Source: Thermoplasmata archaeon UBA184 (GTDB lineage: Archaea; Thermoplasmatota; Thermoplasmata; Lutacidiplasmatales; UBA184). From it: a stretch of DNA of 37,675 nt. The translations under genes were made by a program, and so were the position numbers. Location of the stretch: the NCBI GenBank assembly GCA_002495185.1, contig DAEB01000024.1, positions 7,165 through 44,839 on the forward strand, in the 5' to 3' direction. This document shows positions 7,738 to 14,930 of this stretch, in pieces (within the stretch, counting starts at the first letter, position 1; each line of letters starts with the position of its first letter). The notes under the pieces were generated by a model. That model saw nothing but the letters and a program-made list of their open reading frames with translations. It searched no databases and was not told where the DNA came from.

Positions 7738-8517
7738 GTGCGCGGACTCGGATCGGTCGTGGTCGGGCTTCTTCTGGTGAGCATGGCGCTGGTATCGGGC
7801 CTGACCGTTGCAGGAAGCGCCGCAGCAAGTTCCGTTCCATCATCCGCACCTCTCCCCTTCTTCGTCACCAATGTCCAGAGCACCAATTGGGCCGGATACG
7901 CAGTGACCGGCGCCGCGCACTCCGTGACGCGCGTTTCGGGCTCGTGGGTCGAGCCCACGGTCGTTGGGTCGTGCCCTAGTGGCGCCCGCTACTCGTCGTT
8001 CTGGATCGGCATCGATGGTTACTCCTCCAGCACCGTAGAGCAGACCGGCACGGACGTCGATTGCACGGGTGGCCATGCGTCCTACTACGCCTGGTATGAA
8101 TTCTACCCGGCCGGCTCGGTCAGCATTGGCTCCGTGGCGGTATCGGACGGCGACCACATCTCGGCGAGCGTGTCCTTCTCCACCAGTTTCACGGTCAAGC
8201 TCACGGATGTGACGAGCGGCAAGTCGTTCTCGATCACGAAGTCGGTGAGCGGTGCCCAGCGGAGCTCGGCCGAGTGGATCGCGGAATCGCCGGAGATCTG
8301 TTCTTCCACCTGCAAGCTGGCCAGCTTGACCGACTTTGGTACAGTCCACTTCAGCAACGGTCGCGCCACTGTCTCCGGCACTTCGGGCGCCATCGGGAGC
8401 TTCTCGAGCGTAGACAAGATCACCATGACCAATTCCGGCGGTACGATCACGCGGGCGTCCCCGAGCGCGCTCAACACGGCCGGGACCAGCTTCTCCATCC
8501 GATGGAAGCACACCTGA
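7738..8517 (+). CDS. Secreted G1 family (eqolisin) glutamic endopeptidase
   Basis: 259 residues. The N-terminal signal peptide spans about residues 5-33 and ends near SAAASS. The mature part starts around the family signature STNWAGYAV and continues with SGSWVEPTV and SSFWIGIDGYSS. The two catalytic residues of G1 peptidases are visible: Gln in VEQTGTD and Glu in SAEWIAESPE. Length and beta-rich composition fit the family, which cleaves proteins at acid pH and was first described in fungi, with homologues known in bacteria and archaea. An exported acid protease fits an acidic habitat. The GTG start sits about 10 nt after the predicted transcription start. A palindrome copy lies 71 bp upstream of the start. 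Confidence 0.9.
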   Translation: MRGLGSVVVGLLLVSMALVSGLTVAGSAAASSVPSSAPLPFFVTNVQSTNWAGYAVTGAAHSVTRVSGSWVEPTVVGSCPSGARYSSFWIGIDGYSSSTVEQTGTDVDCTGGHASYYAWYEFYPAGSVSIGSVAVSDGDHISASVSFSTSFTVKLTDVTSGKSFSITKSVSGAQRSSAEWIAESPEICSSTCKLASLTDFGTVHFSNGRATVSGTSGAIGSFSSVDKITMTNSGGTITRASPSALNTAGTSFSIRWKHT

Positions 8518-8614
8518 CCACGCTCTGACCTGGTTCGTCCCCGGCAGCTGGGGGATTGGCCGGCAGTTGCAGCAGATGCTGCACCCGCTGACCGGGAAGG
8601 CGTACGGCAGGGGG

Positions 8615-9292
8615 TTACACCCGTTTCACGACCTGGGCAAAGACGCTGGATCGGTCGACCTCGACAATCTGCGCATGTTGACCGAGGCGGAAGAACACGT
8701 TCGAGAACTCGTCGCCGGTAACCGTTGAGGAACGGAAGCCGTCTTTGCACACGATAGTTCCGGGCGTGGTCCGCTCCTCGTCGATTTCGCCGACCAGTCC
8801 CGCCCGCGCCTGGTCGCGAAACCACTCGAGCCTCGGGCCCCAGAACTCTGGCGAGTAGCTCGAGAAGAGAATCAGGGCTTCCGGTTTGGCAACTCTAATC
8901 GCTTCGGTCAGCAACACCTCGGCAGGCAGTCCGAACGCCGAGATTCCGTTCTGGATGCAGATGACCGCATCGAACGAGTCATCCGAAAAGCCAGTCCGGG
9001 AGGCGTCCATTCGGGCCAGATCACAGTTCGATTCCCCTCGGAGGAACGCTCGAGCGTGACGCAACGACATCGACGCGTTGTCGCACCCAACCGCTCGGTC
9101 GACATGGGAGGCGATTTCCTTCAATGCCCGGCCATAGCCGCAGCCGAACTCGATGATTCGACCCTTGCCTTGAACCGCTTTCACGACGTGTTCGAGCTCC
9201 GCGCCAAGGTATTGCTGGACCCTCGGAGAAGCGAGGTCATAGACGTGTTCGAGTCGCGTGCCTGAGAGGTGCTCCTTGTAGTACCCCGCCAT
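8615..9292 (-). CDS. Class I SAM-dependent methyltransferase
   Basis: 225 residues. The SAM-binding motif I is RIIEFGCGYGRAL (residues about 45-57), followed by VGCDNASMSLRHA (motif II acidic residue D71), LARMDASRTGFSDDSFDAVIC (motifs III/IV) and an IRVAKPEALILFSSYSPE strand (motif V region). The substrate is unknown. ATG start; a CTTGAACT element about 28 nt upstream is shared with the broken paralogue at 6837-7042 and may be the promoter. It is convergent with the G1 peptidase gene. The substrate could be a small molecule or a protein; nothing in the sequence decides. Confidence 0.85.
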   Translation of the reverse strand: MAGYYKEHLSGTRLEHVYDLASPRVQQYLGAELEHVVKAVQGKGRIIEFGCGYGRALKEIASHVDRAVGCDNASMSLRHARAFLRGESNCDLARMDASRTGFSDDSFDAVICIQNGISAFGLPAEVLLTEAIRVAKPEALILFSSYSPEFWGPRLEWFRDQARAGLVGEIDEERTTPGTIVCKDGFRSSTVTGDEFSNVFFRLGQHAQIVEVDRSSVFAQVVKRV

Positions 9293-9444
9293 TCGCCGAG
9301 TGAAGGACGAGCGTTCAGTTCAAGATGGCGCTACTCCGAAGACTGCGCCTCACGCGGCATTAGACGGTGGACAACCTCGCATGAGGAAAGGCAGTTCTCG
9401 TTCGGGTTCCGGGTTGTCTTCGATGCTCCCATGTCCTGGGATCG

Positions 9445-9702
9445 TCAGCAGTGGCCGCTGAGTCGGTCCGATTCCATGAAAGGCTGTATTCTTCCTCGAC
9501 CACTTCCTAGCATTCTTGAGAGCGCTGGAGAACGTCGGTCCCGAATCAGCTTCTGGATCGTTTGATCAACCGATTGCAGCTCGAAAATCGCTTGAAATCG
9601 CCTCAGGTCTCGAACGGTGTCGCCTGAGAGGCGAATCGTCGTGCCAGATCCCTTCCTCGAGGCCGTCACTTGTCTTCGCAGTTCCATATCCTCCTTATTC
9701 AT
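9445..9702 (-). CDS. Ribbon-helix-helix family protein, orphan antitoxin-like
   Basis: About 85 residues from the ATG at 9702. The core is GTTIRLSGDTVRDLRRF, then a loop, then SVDQTIQKLIRDRR, which matches a strand-helix-helix RHH unit. The C-terminus is basic (SRMLGSGRGRIQPF). The start is uncertain: ATG codons at 9732, 9702 and 9687 are in frame. An AAGGAGG at 9690-9696 is only 2 nt from the 9687 ATG, too close to be decisive. No toxin gene follows. A palindrome copy at 9765-9780 lies just upstream. It is likely a DNA-binding regulator or an orphan antitoxin. Confidence 0.65.
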   Translation of the reverse strand: MNKEDMELRRQVTASRKGSGTTIRLSGDTVRDLRRFQAIFELQSVDQTIQKLIRDRRSPALSRMLGSGRGRIQPFMESDRLSGHC

Positions 9703-9764
9703 GAACCTTCCAGGACACTTCGGAAAGTGCACGGGTTCTCTCGCTCAAGCGGCCAATAGCCTGC

Positions 9765-9780
9765 TGCAAGAGTGGTTGCA
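9765..9780 (+). repeat. Accessory-stretch palindrome, copy 2
   Basis: TGCAA-GAGTGG-TTGCA, the best-matching form of the motif with perfect 5-bp arms, in the gap between the RHH gene and the membrane-protein gene ending at 9867. Confidence 0.75.
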
Positions 9781-9866
9781 CGCTTCGCTAATCTATCCAG
9801 CCAGTCAGCCCTAGATATGGAGCTGTAGCTGCGCGACACGGCAATCCGAAATCTGGACTCAGTCCC

Positions 9867-10478
9867 TCACCCACACCAGTTCCAGTCTGAATTGACGGAT
9901 GAGCACGTTGTGACAATCGCCGTGATCGATACTGCGCCGTCGTCAGAAACTGTCGCGTTAGCGGGTGGATCAAAGATAATCTCCCAACTGAGGGAAAAGG
10001 TTCCCGGATAAATCAGAATGAAACTGGAACTCGTGACGTGCGGAGGCGGACAGGGGGCGGCGCCGGGGCAGGAGTATCCCCCGACAGGTTCCGCCGGGAT
10101 GGTCGAAGTGACGAAGAGTCGCATGGCGACCTTCGGAAAAGTAGTGTTCATGCGATACGTGAAGAGTGTTACGGAAACCACTGAACCCGCGGAGAACGAG
10201 AAAGGGCATTGGGCACACGAGTCGTTCACGGCAGGGCCGATCGCACCGATGGTTCCGTTCTCGTATTCAAAATTCCGATCGATTCCAGTCATCGACAGTA
10301 CTTGCGGGGTCGAGACCGACGATGATTGGTGAACGTCGGGCCAGCCAAACCCGACTGACATCGTCAGTAATCCGGCGAGAATTGCGGTCGTCACCGCGAG
10401 GATGATCGTGAGGTAACGGAGCCTGGCGGCACCCGGTCGGGTGAAGCGCCGGCCCTCAGTTCCATTCGCATCGGTCAT
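9867..10478 (-). CDS. Membrane-anchored extracellular protein, single pass
   Basis: 203 residues. The cytoplasmic N-terminus is polar (residues 1-20), one hydrophobic helix covers about residues 22-45 (YLTIILAVTTAILAGLLTM), and the rest is an extracellular beta-type domain with CAQCPF, YSCPGAAPCPPP, a terminal TTC...WNWCG and several N-x-T/S sequons. ATG start. Its composition is visibly less GC-rich than the conserved genes to the right. The function is unknown. Confidence 0.65.
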   Translation of the reverse strand: MTDANGTEGRRFTRPGAARLRYLTIILAVTTAILAGLLTMSVGFGWPDVHQSSSVSTPQVLSMTGIDRNFEYENGTIGAIGPAVNDSCAQCPFSFSAGSVVSVTLFTYRMNTTFPKVAMRLFVTSTIPAEPVGGYSCPGAAPCPPPHVTSSSFILIYPGTFSLSWEIIFDPPANATVSDDGAVSITAIVTTCSSVNSDWNWCG

Positions 10479-10543
10479 CGTGGTCAGACGAAGTCGTTCC
10501 CGCTACATCCCCTTTCGGGAGAGAGCCGTCGTGCGGCATTGTG

Positions 10544-10559
10544 TGCAAGAGTGGATGCA
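10544..10559 (+). repeat. Accessory-stretch palindrome, copy 3
   Basis: TGCAA-GAGTGG-ATGCA, with one arm mismatch (A for T), lying between the RelE-like gene's 3' end and the start of the gene at 9867-10478. Confidence 0.65.
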
Positions 10560-10683
10560 CCCTAGTGAGGTCGGGTTGAGTCGAGCCGCGTTGTGAGAGC
10601 GATATCTTGCCCTCCGACGAGTCACAACTCAGGAGACCATCGGAAGAATCATTCTGCCCCGGGACGATCCCAGCGCTGGCCAA

Positions 10684-10986
10684 TCAACGCAAGCGCCGAA
10701 CGACCTCGGATAGAGTCCGGGAGGTGACTCCAGGGTTTCGATCGATCAGAATCACAATCAGACGGCCTCCGATGGTTGTGTAGAAGACGCGATGCGTACG
10801 GCCCAAGTGAAACCGCCACACTCCCCTGAGTCCGCGAAGTTCCTTGACCGACACACCGGGGTGCGAACGATAGGGGGCTGCTCTGAGAAACTCAAGGTCC
10901 TCCCTGAGTTGTCGACGCAGGAACAGTGGTAGTTTGACCGCTTCGTTCAGGGCGCGAGAGTCAAACTCCACCGAGTAAAGACTCAA
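10684..10986 (-). CDS. RelE/ParE superfamily toxin
   Basis: 100 residues, typical toxin length. It has the family's fold order: YSVEFDSRALNEAVKLP with a first strand and helices (FLRRQLREDLEFL), then VKELRGLRGVWRFHLGRTHRVFYTT and LIVILIDRNPG. The conserved basic/aromatic core (L-R-G-x-W-R-F, R-x-x-R-V-F-Y) is intact. Family members cleave mRNA at the ribosome (RelE) or poison gyrase (ParE); sequence alone does not decide. The start codon overlaps the antitoxin stop by 4 nt, implying translational coupling. Confidence 0.85.
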   Translation of the reverse strand: MSLYSVEFDSRALNEAVKLPLFLRRQLREDLEFLRAAPYRSHPGVSVKELRGLRGVWRFHLGRTHRVFYTTIGGRLIVILIDRNPGVTSRTLSEVVRRLR

Positions 10987-11213
10987 ACTCGTAGCCTCTC
11001 GAAGGCCTTGTGGGCAGGGACCAACTTGGCTCGCCCTGCATGGAGCTCGGAGACGCGCTCCCGAAGCACTCGCATCAGATCATCGGGGTAGTACTCTTCG
11101 GCGAGCTCTTGGAGTAGCTCGTCATACGTCTCGTCGGGTCCTTTCATCTCCTCAAGGAGCCGGCGAGTGCTTGATCGGATGGTAATCGTGGTCGGTGGGT
11201 CTGTGGTGGCCAT
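10983..11213 (-). CDS. Antitoxin partner of the RelE-like toxin
   Basis: 76 residues from the ATG at 11213 (a TTG at 11222 is also in frame). The N-terminus TTITIRSSTRRLLEEMK is a short strand plus helix, as in VapB/RHH-type antitoxins. The middle is acidic (DETYDELLQELAEEYYPDD) and the C-terminus is amphipathic and likely wraps the toxin. It is the first gene of a two-gene unit with the toxin. TTTATC at 11239-11244 (minus strand) places transcription start about 2 nt from the ATG, and a palindrome overlaps this region. Confidence 0.8.
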   Translation of the reverse strand: MATTDPPTTITIRSSTRRLLEEMKGPDETYDELLQELAEEYYPDDLMRVLRERVSELHAGRAKLVPAHKAFERLRV

Positions 11214-11219
11214 CAACTC

Positions 11220-11244
11220 CAATTGTGTCTCAATTGCAGATAAA
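11220..11244 (-). promoter_or_regulatory. Promoter and operator of the toxin-antitoxin pair
   Basis: CAATTG-TGTCT-CAATTG (11220-11236) is a repeated self-complementary hexamer lying between the TATA-like TTTATC (11239-11244, minus strand) and the ATG at 11213. This position suits autorepression by the antitoxin or its complex. Confidence 0.55.
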
Positions 11245-11300
11245 CCTTACCGGGATTGATTGGGAAGTGAACGATGAGGGAAGGCCGGCACGGTCTTTGG

Positions 11301-11316
11301 GAAAGAGTGGTTGCAC
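11301..11316 (+). repeat. Accessory-stretch palindrome, copy 4 (left arm degenerate)
   Basis: GAAAGAGTGGTTGCAC keeps the spacer and right arm exactly, but the left arm is GAAA instead of TGCAA. It lies between the antitoxin promoter and the surface-protein gene at 11442. Confidence 0.5.
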
Positions 11317-11441
11317 ACCATGGTTGCGCCGAACCTGGGAGTATCTTGTCGCCTAGGACCAGTCCCGCCCAGACAGCAAAGTGGTGGCCTAACCCAGAAG
11401 GTTTTTCCCAAGTAGCGAGCCGGTAGTGCTAGGGATGCGCC

Positions 11442-12374
11442 ATGCGGCGCCGACCAAACTTTGTCACATCCACGAGAGCATCAGTCGCGGTCGCACCAGC
11501 GGTGTTCGCGATTCTGAGTTTAATCGCGGCCGCTGCACCGTCCTTCGGGTTCCTGTGCTCAGACGGTCTTGCGGAGCCACGACCAGGGCATTCTTCAGTC
11601 GTTGAATCGAGAGCGGACGGAACAGACCGGCCTCTCGCTCCACGACCCACGCCCCAAGGCTCGCCGCCCGACGTCCAGGCTCGAGAGCGAGCCTCTACTA
11701 GGGAACCGGGTTCGAAGGACTTTGCCGCGTCGGCGTCAGCGACCTATGATGTTACGTTCACAGAGACGGGACTGCCCGCGGGCTGGCCATGGTCGGTCCT
11801 CTTGAACGGGAGCGTCCGCATCGGAAGTTCGAACACGTCCTCCGTCGGCTTTCTCCTGACCCCGGGAACATACACCTATTTCGTTCGAGGTTTCGTTGCG
11901 ATCCCTCTCGAGATGCCGTTCATGGCGCACTTCCCAAGCGGTCAGATTCGGATCGTAGCATCGAACCTGACGATTCCCGTTCATTTTTCGCCGACTGCCA
12001 AGTTGAAGGTCGTGGCAGTCGGCATCCCCGCTAACGCGAGCTGGAACGCGTCCGTGAATAGCTCGGCACTTGGGTACTGGGGAAACATTTCAGGGGTCGG
12101 GCCCACTGCTCCTGCCACATTACTGATGATCGTCTTTGCCAATGGGACCTACTCCTACCGGATTACCTTCGCAGGCAACTATAGCCATTGGGACTCGACG
12201 GGATCAATCTTCGTGGGCGTCGCGACCGCTACTCTCACCATCCCCACCGGCGGAACAACGGGAGCGGTCGACGCTTCGACTCTCGACGCAATTGCGATCG
12301 TCCTTGTTTTGATAGGCGCGGGATCGATAATACTGGTCCTGTACCGGAGGCGGCTGGTCGGACCCCCTGGGTGA
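11442..12374 (+). CDS. Surface protein with Thermoplasmata-type beta domain and C-terminal anchor
   Basis: 310 residues. An N-terminal hydrophobic segment (residues about 14-36) looks like a signal peptide. Residues about 100-155 carry YDVTFTETGLPAGWPWSV and TPGTYTYFVRGF, a beta-sandwich-like repeat that I know from Thermoplasmata secreted proteins and peptidases. A second related unit follows (VVAVGIPANASWNASV, FANGTYSYRITFAGNY). A C-terminal helix (IAIVLVLIGAGSIILVLY) and RRR tail anchor it. There are many N-x-S/T sequons. ATG start. It probably lies on the outer cell surface; the ligand is unknown. Confidence 0.75.
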   Translation: MRRRPNFVTSTRASVAVAPAVFAILSLIAAAAPSFGFLCSDGLAEPRPGHSSVVESRADGTDRPLAPRPTPQGSPPDVQARERASTREPGSKDFAASASATYDVTFTETGLPAGWPWSVLLNGSVRIGSSNTSSVGFLLTPGTYTYFVRGFVAIPLEMPFMAHFPSGQIRIVASNLTIPVHFSPTAKLKVVAVGIPANASWNASVNSSALGYWGNISGVGPTAPATLLMIVFANGTYSYRITFAGNYSHWDSTGSIFVGVATATLTIPTGGTTGAVDASTLDAIAIVLVLIGAGSIILVLYRRRLVGPPG

Positions 12375-12436
12375 AGAGTCCCACTGGCGACCTACCACCT
12401 GGGTCGCAGGGGCGAAGGACTCTCCCGTCGCGCGAG

Positions 12437-12452
12437 TGCAAGAGTGATTGCA
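12437..12452 (+). repeat. Accessory-stretch palindrome, copy 5
   Basis: TGCAA-GAGTGA-TTGCA with perfect arms, in the gap between the surface-protein gene and the ArsR operon. Confidence 0.75.
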
Positions 12453-12542
12453 ACCATACGTCGGGGGTTTCCGCCGACGAGAACCGATTGCCGGGAGACC
12501 CTCGCTAGGATCGGAAACTCAGACTCGAACATTTGATATGCT

Positions 12543-12564
12543 ATTGTTTATATAAGCGAACAAT
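12543..12564 (+). promoter_or_regulatory. Promoter and operator of the ArsR operon
   Basis: TTTATATAAG (12547-12556) is a near-perfect archaeal TATA box centred about 26 nt before the ATG at 12577, indicating a leaderless message. ATTGTT-N10-AACAAT (12543-12548 and 12559-12564) is an inverted repeat straddling the TATA box, so a bound ArsR dimer would exclude TBP. Confidence 0.7.
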
Positions 12565-12576
12565 TATGGACATCGC

Positions 12577-12930
12577 ATGTCGGTCACGGCCGCCGAGTTC
12601 GAGGTCCTCGCGGAACCAACGCGTTTGAGGATCGTGGAGCAGCTTCGGCCGGGCGAGCGGACCGTGGGCTCGCTGGTCTCCGCTCTCGGAGTGTGCCAAC
12701 CGGGAATCTCTCGGCACTTGCGGATCCTACACAAGGGAGGGTTCGTCCGGGTCCGGGCGGAGGGGCAGAGGCGATTCTACTCCCTGCGGCGACAGCCGTT
12801 CCGGGACCTGGACTCCTGGCTTCATGATTATCGCGATCTCGTCGAGGCCCGGCTGGACCGAATCGAGAAGTGGGTCGAGTCGGAGCCTCCGGATTCCATC
12901 TCCCCAAAGCGAACGAGGCGGAGGGGCTAG
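12577..12930 (+). CDS. ArsR-family winged-helix transcriptional regulator
   Basis: 117 residues. The winged helix is clear: EVLAEPTRLRIVEQL (helix 1-2), TVGSLVSALGVCQPGISRHL (helix-turn-helix, residues about 28-50) and the wing GFVRVRAEGQRRFYSLRR. There is no CxC metal site in the recognition helix, so it is probably not a classical metal sensor. The C-terminal amphipathic helix (LDSWLHDYRDLVEARLDRIEKWV) is likely for dimerisation. It is the first gene of a three-gene unit; ArsR regulators paired with SRPBCC proteins are a common arrangement. Probable autorepressor through the palindrome over its TATA box. Confidence 0.9.
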   Translation: MSVTAAEFEVLAEPTRLRIVEQLRPGERTVGSLVSALGVCQPGISRHLRILHKGGFVRVRAEGQRRFYSLRRQPFRDLDSWLHDYRDLVEARLDRIEKWVESEPPDSISPKRTRRRG

Positions 12931-12932
12931 AG

Positions 12933-13436
12933 ATGGAAGCAGCAGCAAACAACCGAACGAGCGCCCAACCCGTGCCCGTGGTGTCGCAGCCGAACGAGTT
13001 CGAGAACATGGCGACCCGACTGTTCCGAGCGCCGCCGGAGAAAGTGTTCCGGCTGTTCACCGATCCGGCGACCGCGGCCGTGGTATTCTCGCCGAACCCG
13101 GAGGATGTGACGATCGAGAAGATGGACTTCCGCAAAGGAGGTCGCTACTCGATTCGTGTCAAGGTCCCTGATGGCTCAACAGTGAGATTCTTCGGGGAGT
13201 ACCTGGAGGTGGACCCTCCTCGCCGCGTGGTCAATACGTTCGAGGTCAGCACCCAGCCCGGTGTCGTGGCGACCGAGACCGACGAGTTCGAGGCAGTCGG
13301 AGGGTTCACGCGCGTGACAGTCCGCTGGAAGTACCCGACACGCCAGGCACGGGACCAGATGTACGGGCCAGAGATGGTGGCAGCCGTTACGGCGATGTGG
13401 GAGCACGCCGCCCGGATGGTGGAGGGACGGCCATGA
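12933..13436 (+). CDS. SRPBCC / AHSA1-type ligand-binding protein
   Basis: 167 residues from the ATG at 12933, two bases after the ArsR stop, with GGAGGGG upstream. The helix-grip fold signature is visible: MATRLFRAPPEKVFRLFTDP, then GGRYSIRVKVPDG, FFGEYLEVDPPRRVVNTFEV, TRVTVRWKYP and the long C-terminal helix MYGPEMVAAVTAMWEHAARM. Such proteins bind hydrophobic small molecules or act as accessory factors. Placement behind ArsR suggests that its ligand, or its substrate, is what the regulator responds to; this is inference. Confidence 0.85.
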   Translation: MEAAANNRTSAQPVPVVSQPNEFENMATRLFRAPPEKVFRLFTDPATAAVVFSPNPEDVTIEKMDFRKGGRYSIRVKVPDGSTVRFFGEYLEVDPPRRVVNTFEVSTQPGVVATETDEFEAVGGFTRVTVRWKYPTRQARDQMYGPEMVAAVTAMWEHAARMVEGRP

Positions 13437-14026
13437 CTCGAAAGATCACGGCCAACATCTACATGACCATTGACGGTCGAGGCGCGTTCCCGAAGTATCC
13501 GGGCTACGACATCCCGACCGGAAGCCGGGACGAGCCCGACGAGTTCTTTCGCTCGATGTGGACGGACCGCTACGACGACGTGACCACCGTCATCATGGGA
13601 CGACGCTCGTTCGTGGGTCACCGGAAGACCCACTCCGAGAAGAACCGCAAACCGACGGACCCGAAGTTCATGTTCGAGTACTCGCGGTTTCTCGACCGAG
13701 TGGACAAGGTCTGCCTCTCCCACCGCTTGAAGAACCCCAACTGGGAGAACTCCCGAGTGATGAAGGGGGACCTCGCCACGATCGTCCACAAGCTCAAGCG
13801 AGAGAAGGGTGGGAACATCATCGCCGAAGGGGGGCCACGGCTCAGCTTCGAATTCATCCGCCGGGACCTCGCGGATGACTACTGGTTCCTCGTGATGCCG
13901 GTCATCTACGGTCAGGGCCCCCGGTACTGGTGGCCGCTCAAAGAGCAGCGGAATCTGAAGCTCCTCTCTTCGAGCCACATGCCGTACGGCGAGCTGGTGC
14001 TCCATTACGAATCCAACCGGGAATAG
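13433..14026 (+). CDS. Dihydrofolate-reductase-like / RibD C-terminal domain protein
   Basis: 197 residues from the ATG at 13433, which overlaps the previous stop (ATGA), so it is translationally coupled. It starts KITANIYMTIDGRGA, then has VTTVIMGRRSFVG, VDKVCLSHRLKNPNW, the NADPH-site-like GGNIIAEGGPRLSFEFI and a terminal LKLLSSSHMPYGELVLHYE. This is the DHFR-like fold shared with RibD reductases. Many members are not true DHFRs, so the substrate is open. It is the third gene of the ArsR operon; a regulated NADPH-dependent reductase next to a ligand-binding SRPBCC protein hints at a small detoxification or modification pathway. Confidence 0.82.
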   Translation: MTRKITANIYMTIDGRGAFPKYPGYDIPTGSRDEPDEFFRSMWTDRYDDVTTVIMGRRSFVGHRKTHSEKNRKPTDPKFMFEYSRFLDRVDKVCLSHRLKNPNWENSRVMKGDLATIVHKLKREKGGNIIAEGGPRLSFEFIRRDLADDYWFLVMPVIYGQGPRYWWPLKEQRNLKLLSSSHMPYGELVLHYESNRE

Positions 14027-14064
14027 GCGATGGCCCCGCGACCGCGTGGGGTCTCGCGCGAGGT

Positions 14065-14082
14065 CGAGCCTCCGGAGGCTCG
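14065..14082. terminator. Perfect GC-rich palindrome between convergent genes
   Basis: CGAGCCTCC-GGAGGCTCG is an 18-bp perfect palindrome in the gap between the reductase 3' end (14026) and the VapC 3' end (14173). The position suits a bidirectional transcription end, but there is no T-tract, so this is tentative. Confidence 0.35.
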
Positions 14083-14172
14083 GTGGAGGAGAGGTTGAAT
14101 TCGCTCCCCGTCTCAAGCACTGATCGAGCCGGGGCTACGGGGTGGTTCGGGATGCGCAACGAGCTTTCGTCG

Positions 14173-14559
14173 TCAGTAGGTTTCGACCGCTAGCCCGGGG
14201 ACTCGCGAGAATCCTCGGTCGTGCGTGAGGAGACGTTCGCCAGCCTGAATGGAGATGGCTGCGATGAACAGATCTCCCTGGCCGAGCGGAATACCTCGGC
14301 GCTGAAGCTCGGAACCCAGCCGCCCCGATTGGTGATACGCGGCGCGGTCGAACGGGAGCAGCGGAAGGCTGTCGATCAGCTTCTTCGCACGACTCAAGTA
14401 TGCTCCCCCCAACCGATAGGCGCCGATCATCACCTCGGCCGCCGCGGGCGCACAGACGCATCTAGACTCCTCCGAGCGATCGAGCTCGGCGGCCTTCGCC
14501 ACTGCTCGTGGTTCGCCAGCGAGGAGGTCGATCAGGAACGAGCTATCGAGGTTGACCAC
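14173..14559 (-). CDS. vapC: VapC-type PIN-domain ribonuclease toxin
   Basis: 128 residues. The PIN acidic residues are visible: D5 in VNLDSSFLIDLL, a Glu in the central helix (AAAEVMIG, about residue 42), D96 in LGQGDLFIAA and D114 in LTHDRGF. These bind Mg or Mn and cut RNA, in VapC toxins often tRNA or rRNA. The GTG start overlaps the antitoxin gene by 17 nt, so the two are co-translated. Length and motif spacing are normal; it looks intact. Confidence 0.92.
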   Translation of the reverse strand: MVNLDSSFLIDLLAGEPRAVAKAAELDRSEESRCVCAPAAAEVMIGAYRLGGAYLSRAKKLIDSLPLLPFDRAAYHQSGRLGSELQRRGIPLGQGDLFIAAISIQAGERLLTHDRGFSRVPGLAVETY

Positions 14560-14806
14560 GCGTGCCTCCGACTCTCGCGAGTCGCTGTACTTTCCTTCGG
14601 GAAAGGCGATCAGCGTCCCGGAGGTACTCTCGCACCGCCTCTATCTCACCTTCCGGCGCACCCTTCCACGCCCCTGCGAACGCGGTGAGAAGCGTCTGAG
14701 AACCAGTGAGCCGTCGGACGACCTCGCTGAAGCTCTCGCCCCCCCGCTTCAACGAGGCCAATGCATCGTACGCATCTTCCGTCAGAGTGACCGTCTTGAC
14801 CGACAC
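14543..14806 (-). CDS. vapB: VapB-type antitoxin (DUF217/UPF0330-like)
   Basis: 87 residues from the GTG at 14806. The N-terminus is VSVKTVTLTEDAYDALASLK followed by GESFSEVVRRLTG, the archaeal VapB pattern with a DNA-binding strand-helix-helix, and the C-terminal part (EAVREYLRDADRLSRR) should bind VapC. An ATG-like frame extends to 14842, but the TATA box and operator fall inside that extension, and the TATA spacing puts transcription start at the GTG. First gene of the vapBC pair. Confidence 0.88.
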   Translation of the reverse strand: MSVKTVTLTEDAYDALASLKRGGESFSEVVRRLTGSQTLLTAFAGAWKGAPEGEIEAVREYLRDADRLSRRKVQRLARVGGTRGQPR

Positions 14807-14809
14807 ATT

Positions 14810-14837
14810 TGTGTTGACATCAACACACTTATTTAAA
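14810..14837 (-). promoter_or_regulatory. Promoter and perfect palindromic operator of vapBC
   Basis: TTTAAATAA (14829-14837, minus strand) is centred about 27 nt before the GTG at 14806. TGTGTTGA-CA-TCAACACA (14810-14827) is a perfect 8-bp inverted repeat between the TATA box and the start. It shares the GTGTT...AACAC arms with the operator at 472-482. Confidence 0.7.
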
Positions 14838-14930
14838 CACAATCAGAAGGTTTCCGGCGTGGTTCCACGGGAGATAGGCAAGCACACTTCTTCAGCATCT
14901 CTCCGGGTCGGAGCGATCGCCGCAATCTCT

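Noticed and set aside
9687..9696. AAGGAGG as the ribosome-binding site that fixes the RHH start at 9687
   Set aside because: Only 2 nt separate it from the ATG, too short to decide between three in-frame ATG codons.
10456..10683. 75-codon minus-strand frame over palindrome copy 3
   Set aside because: It overlaps the start of the membrane-protein gene, is low in structure and reads through the palindrome.
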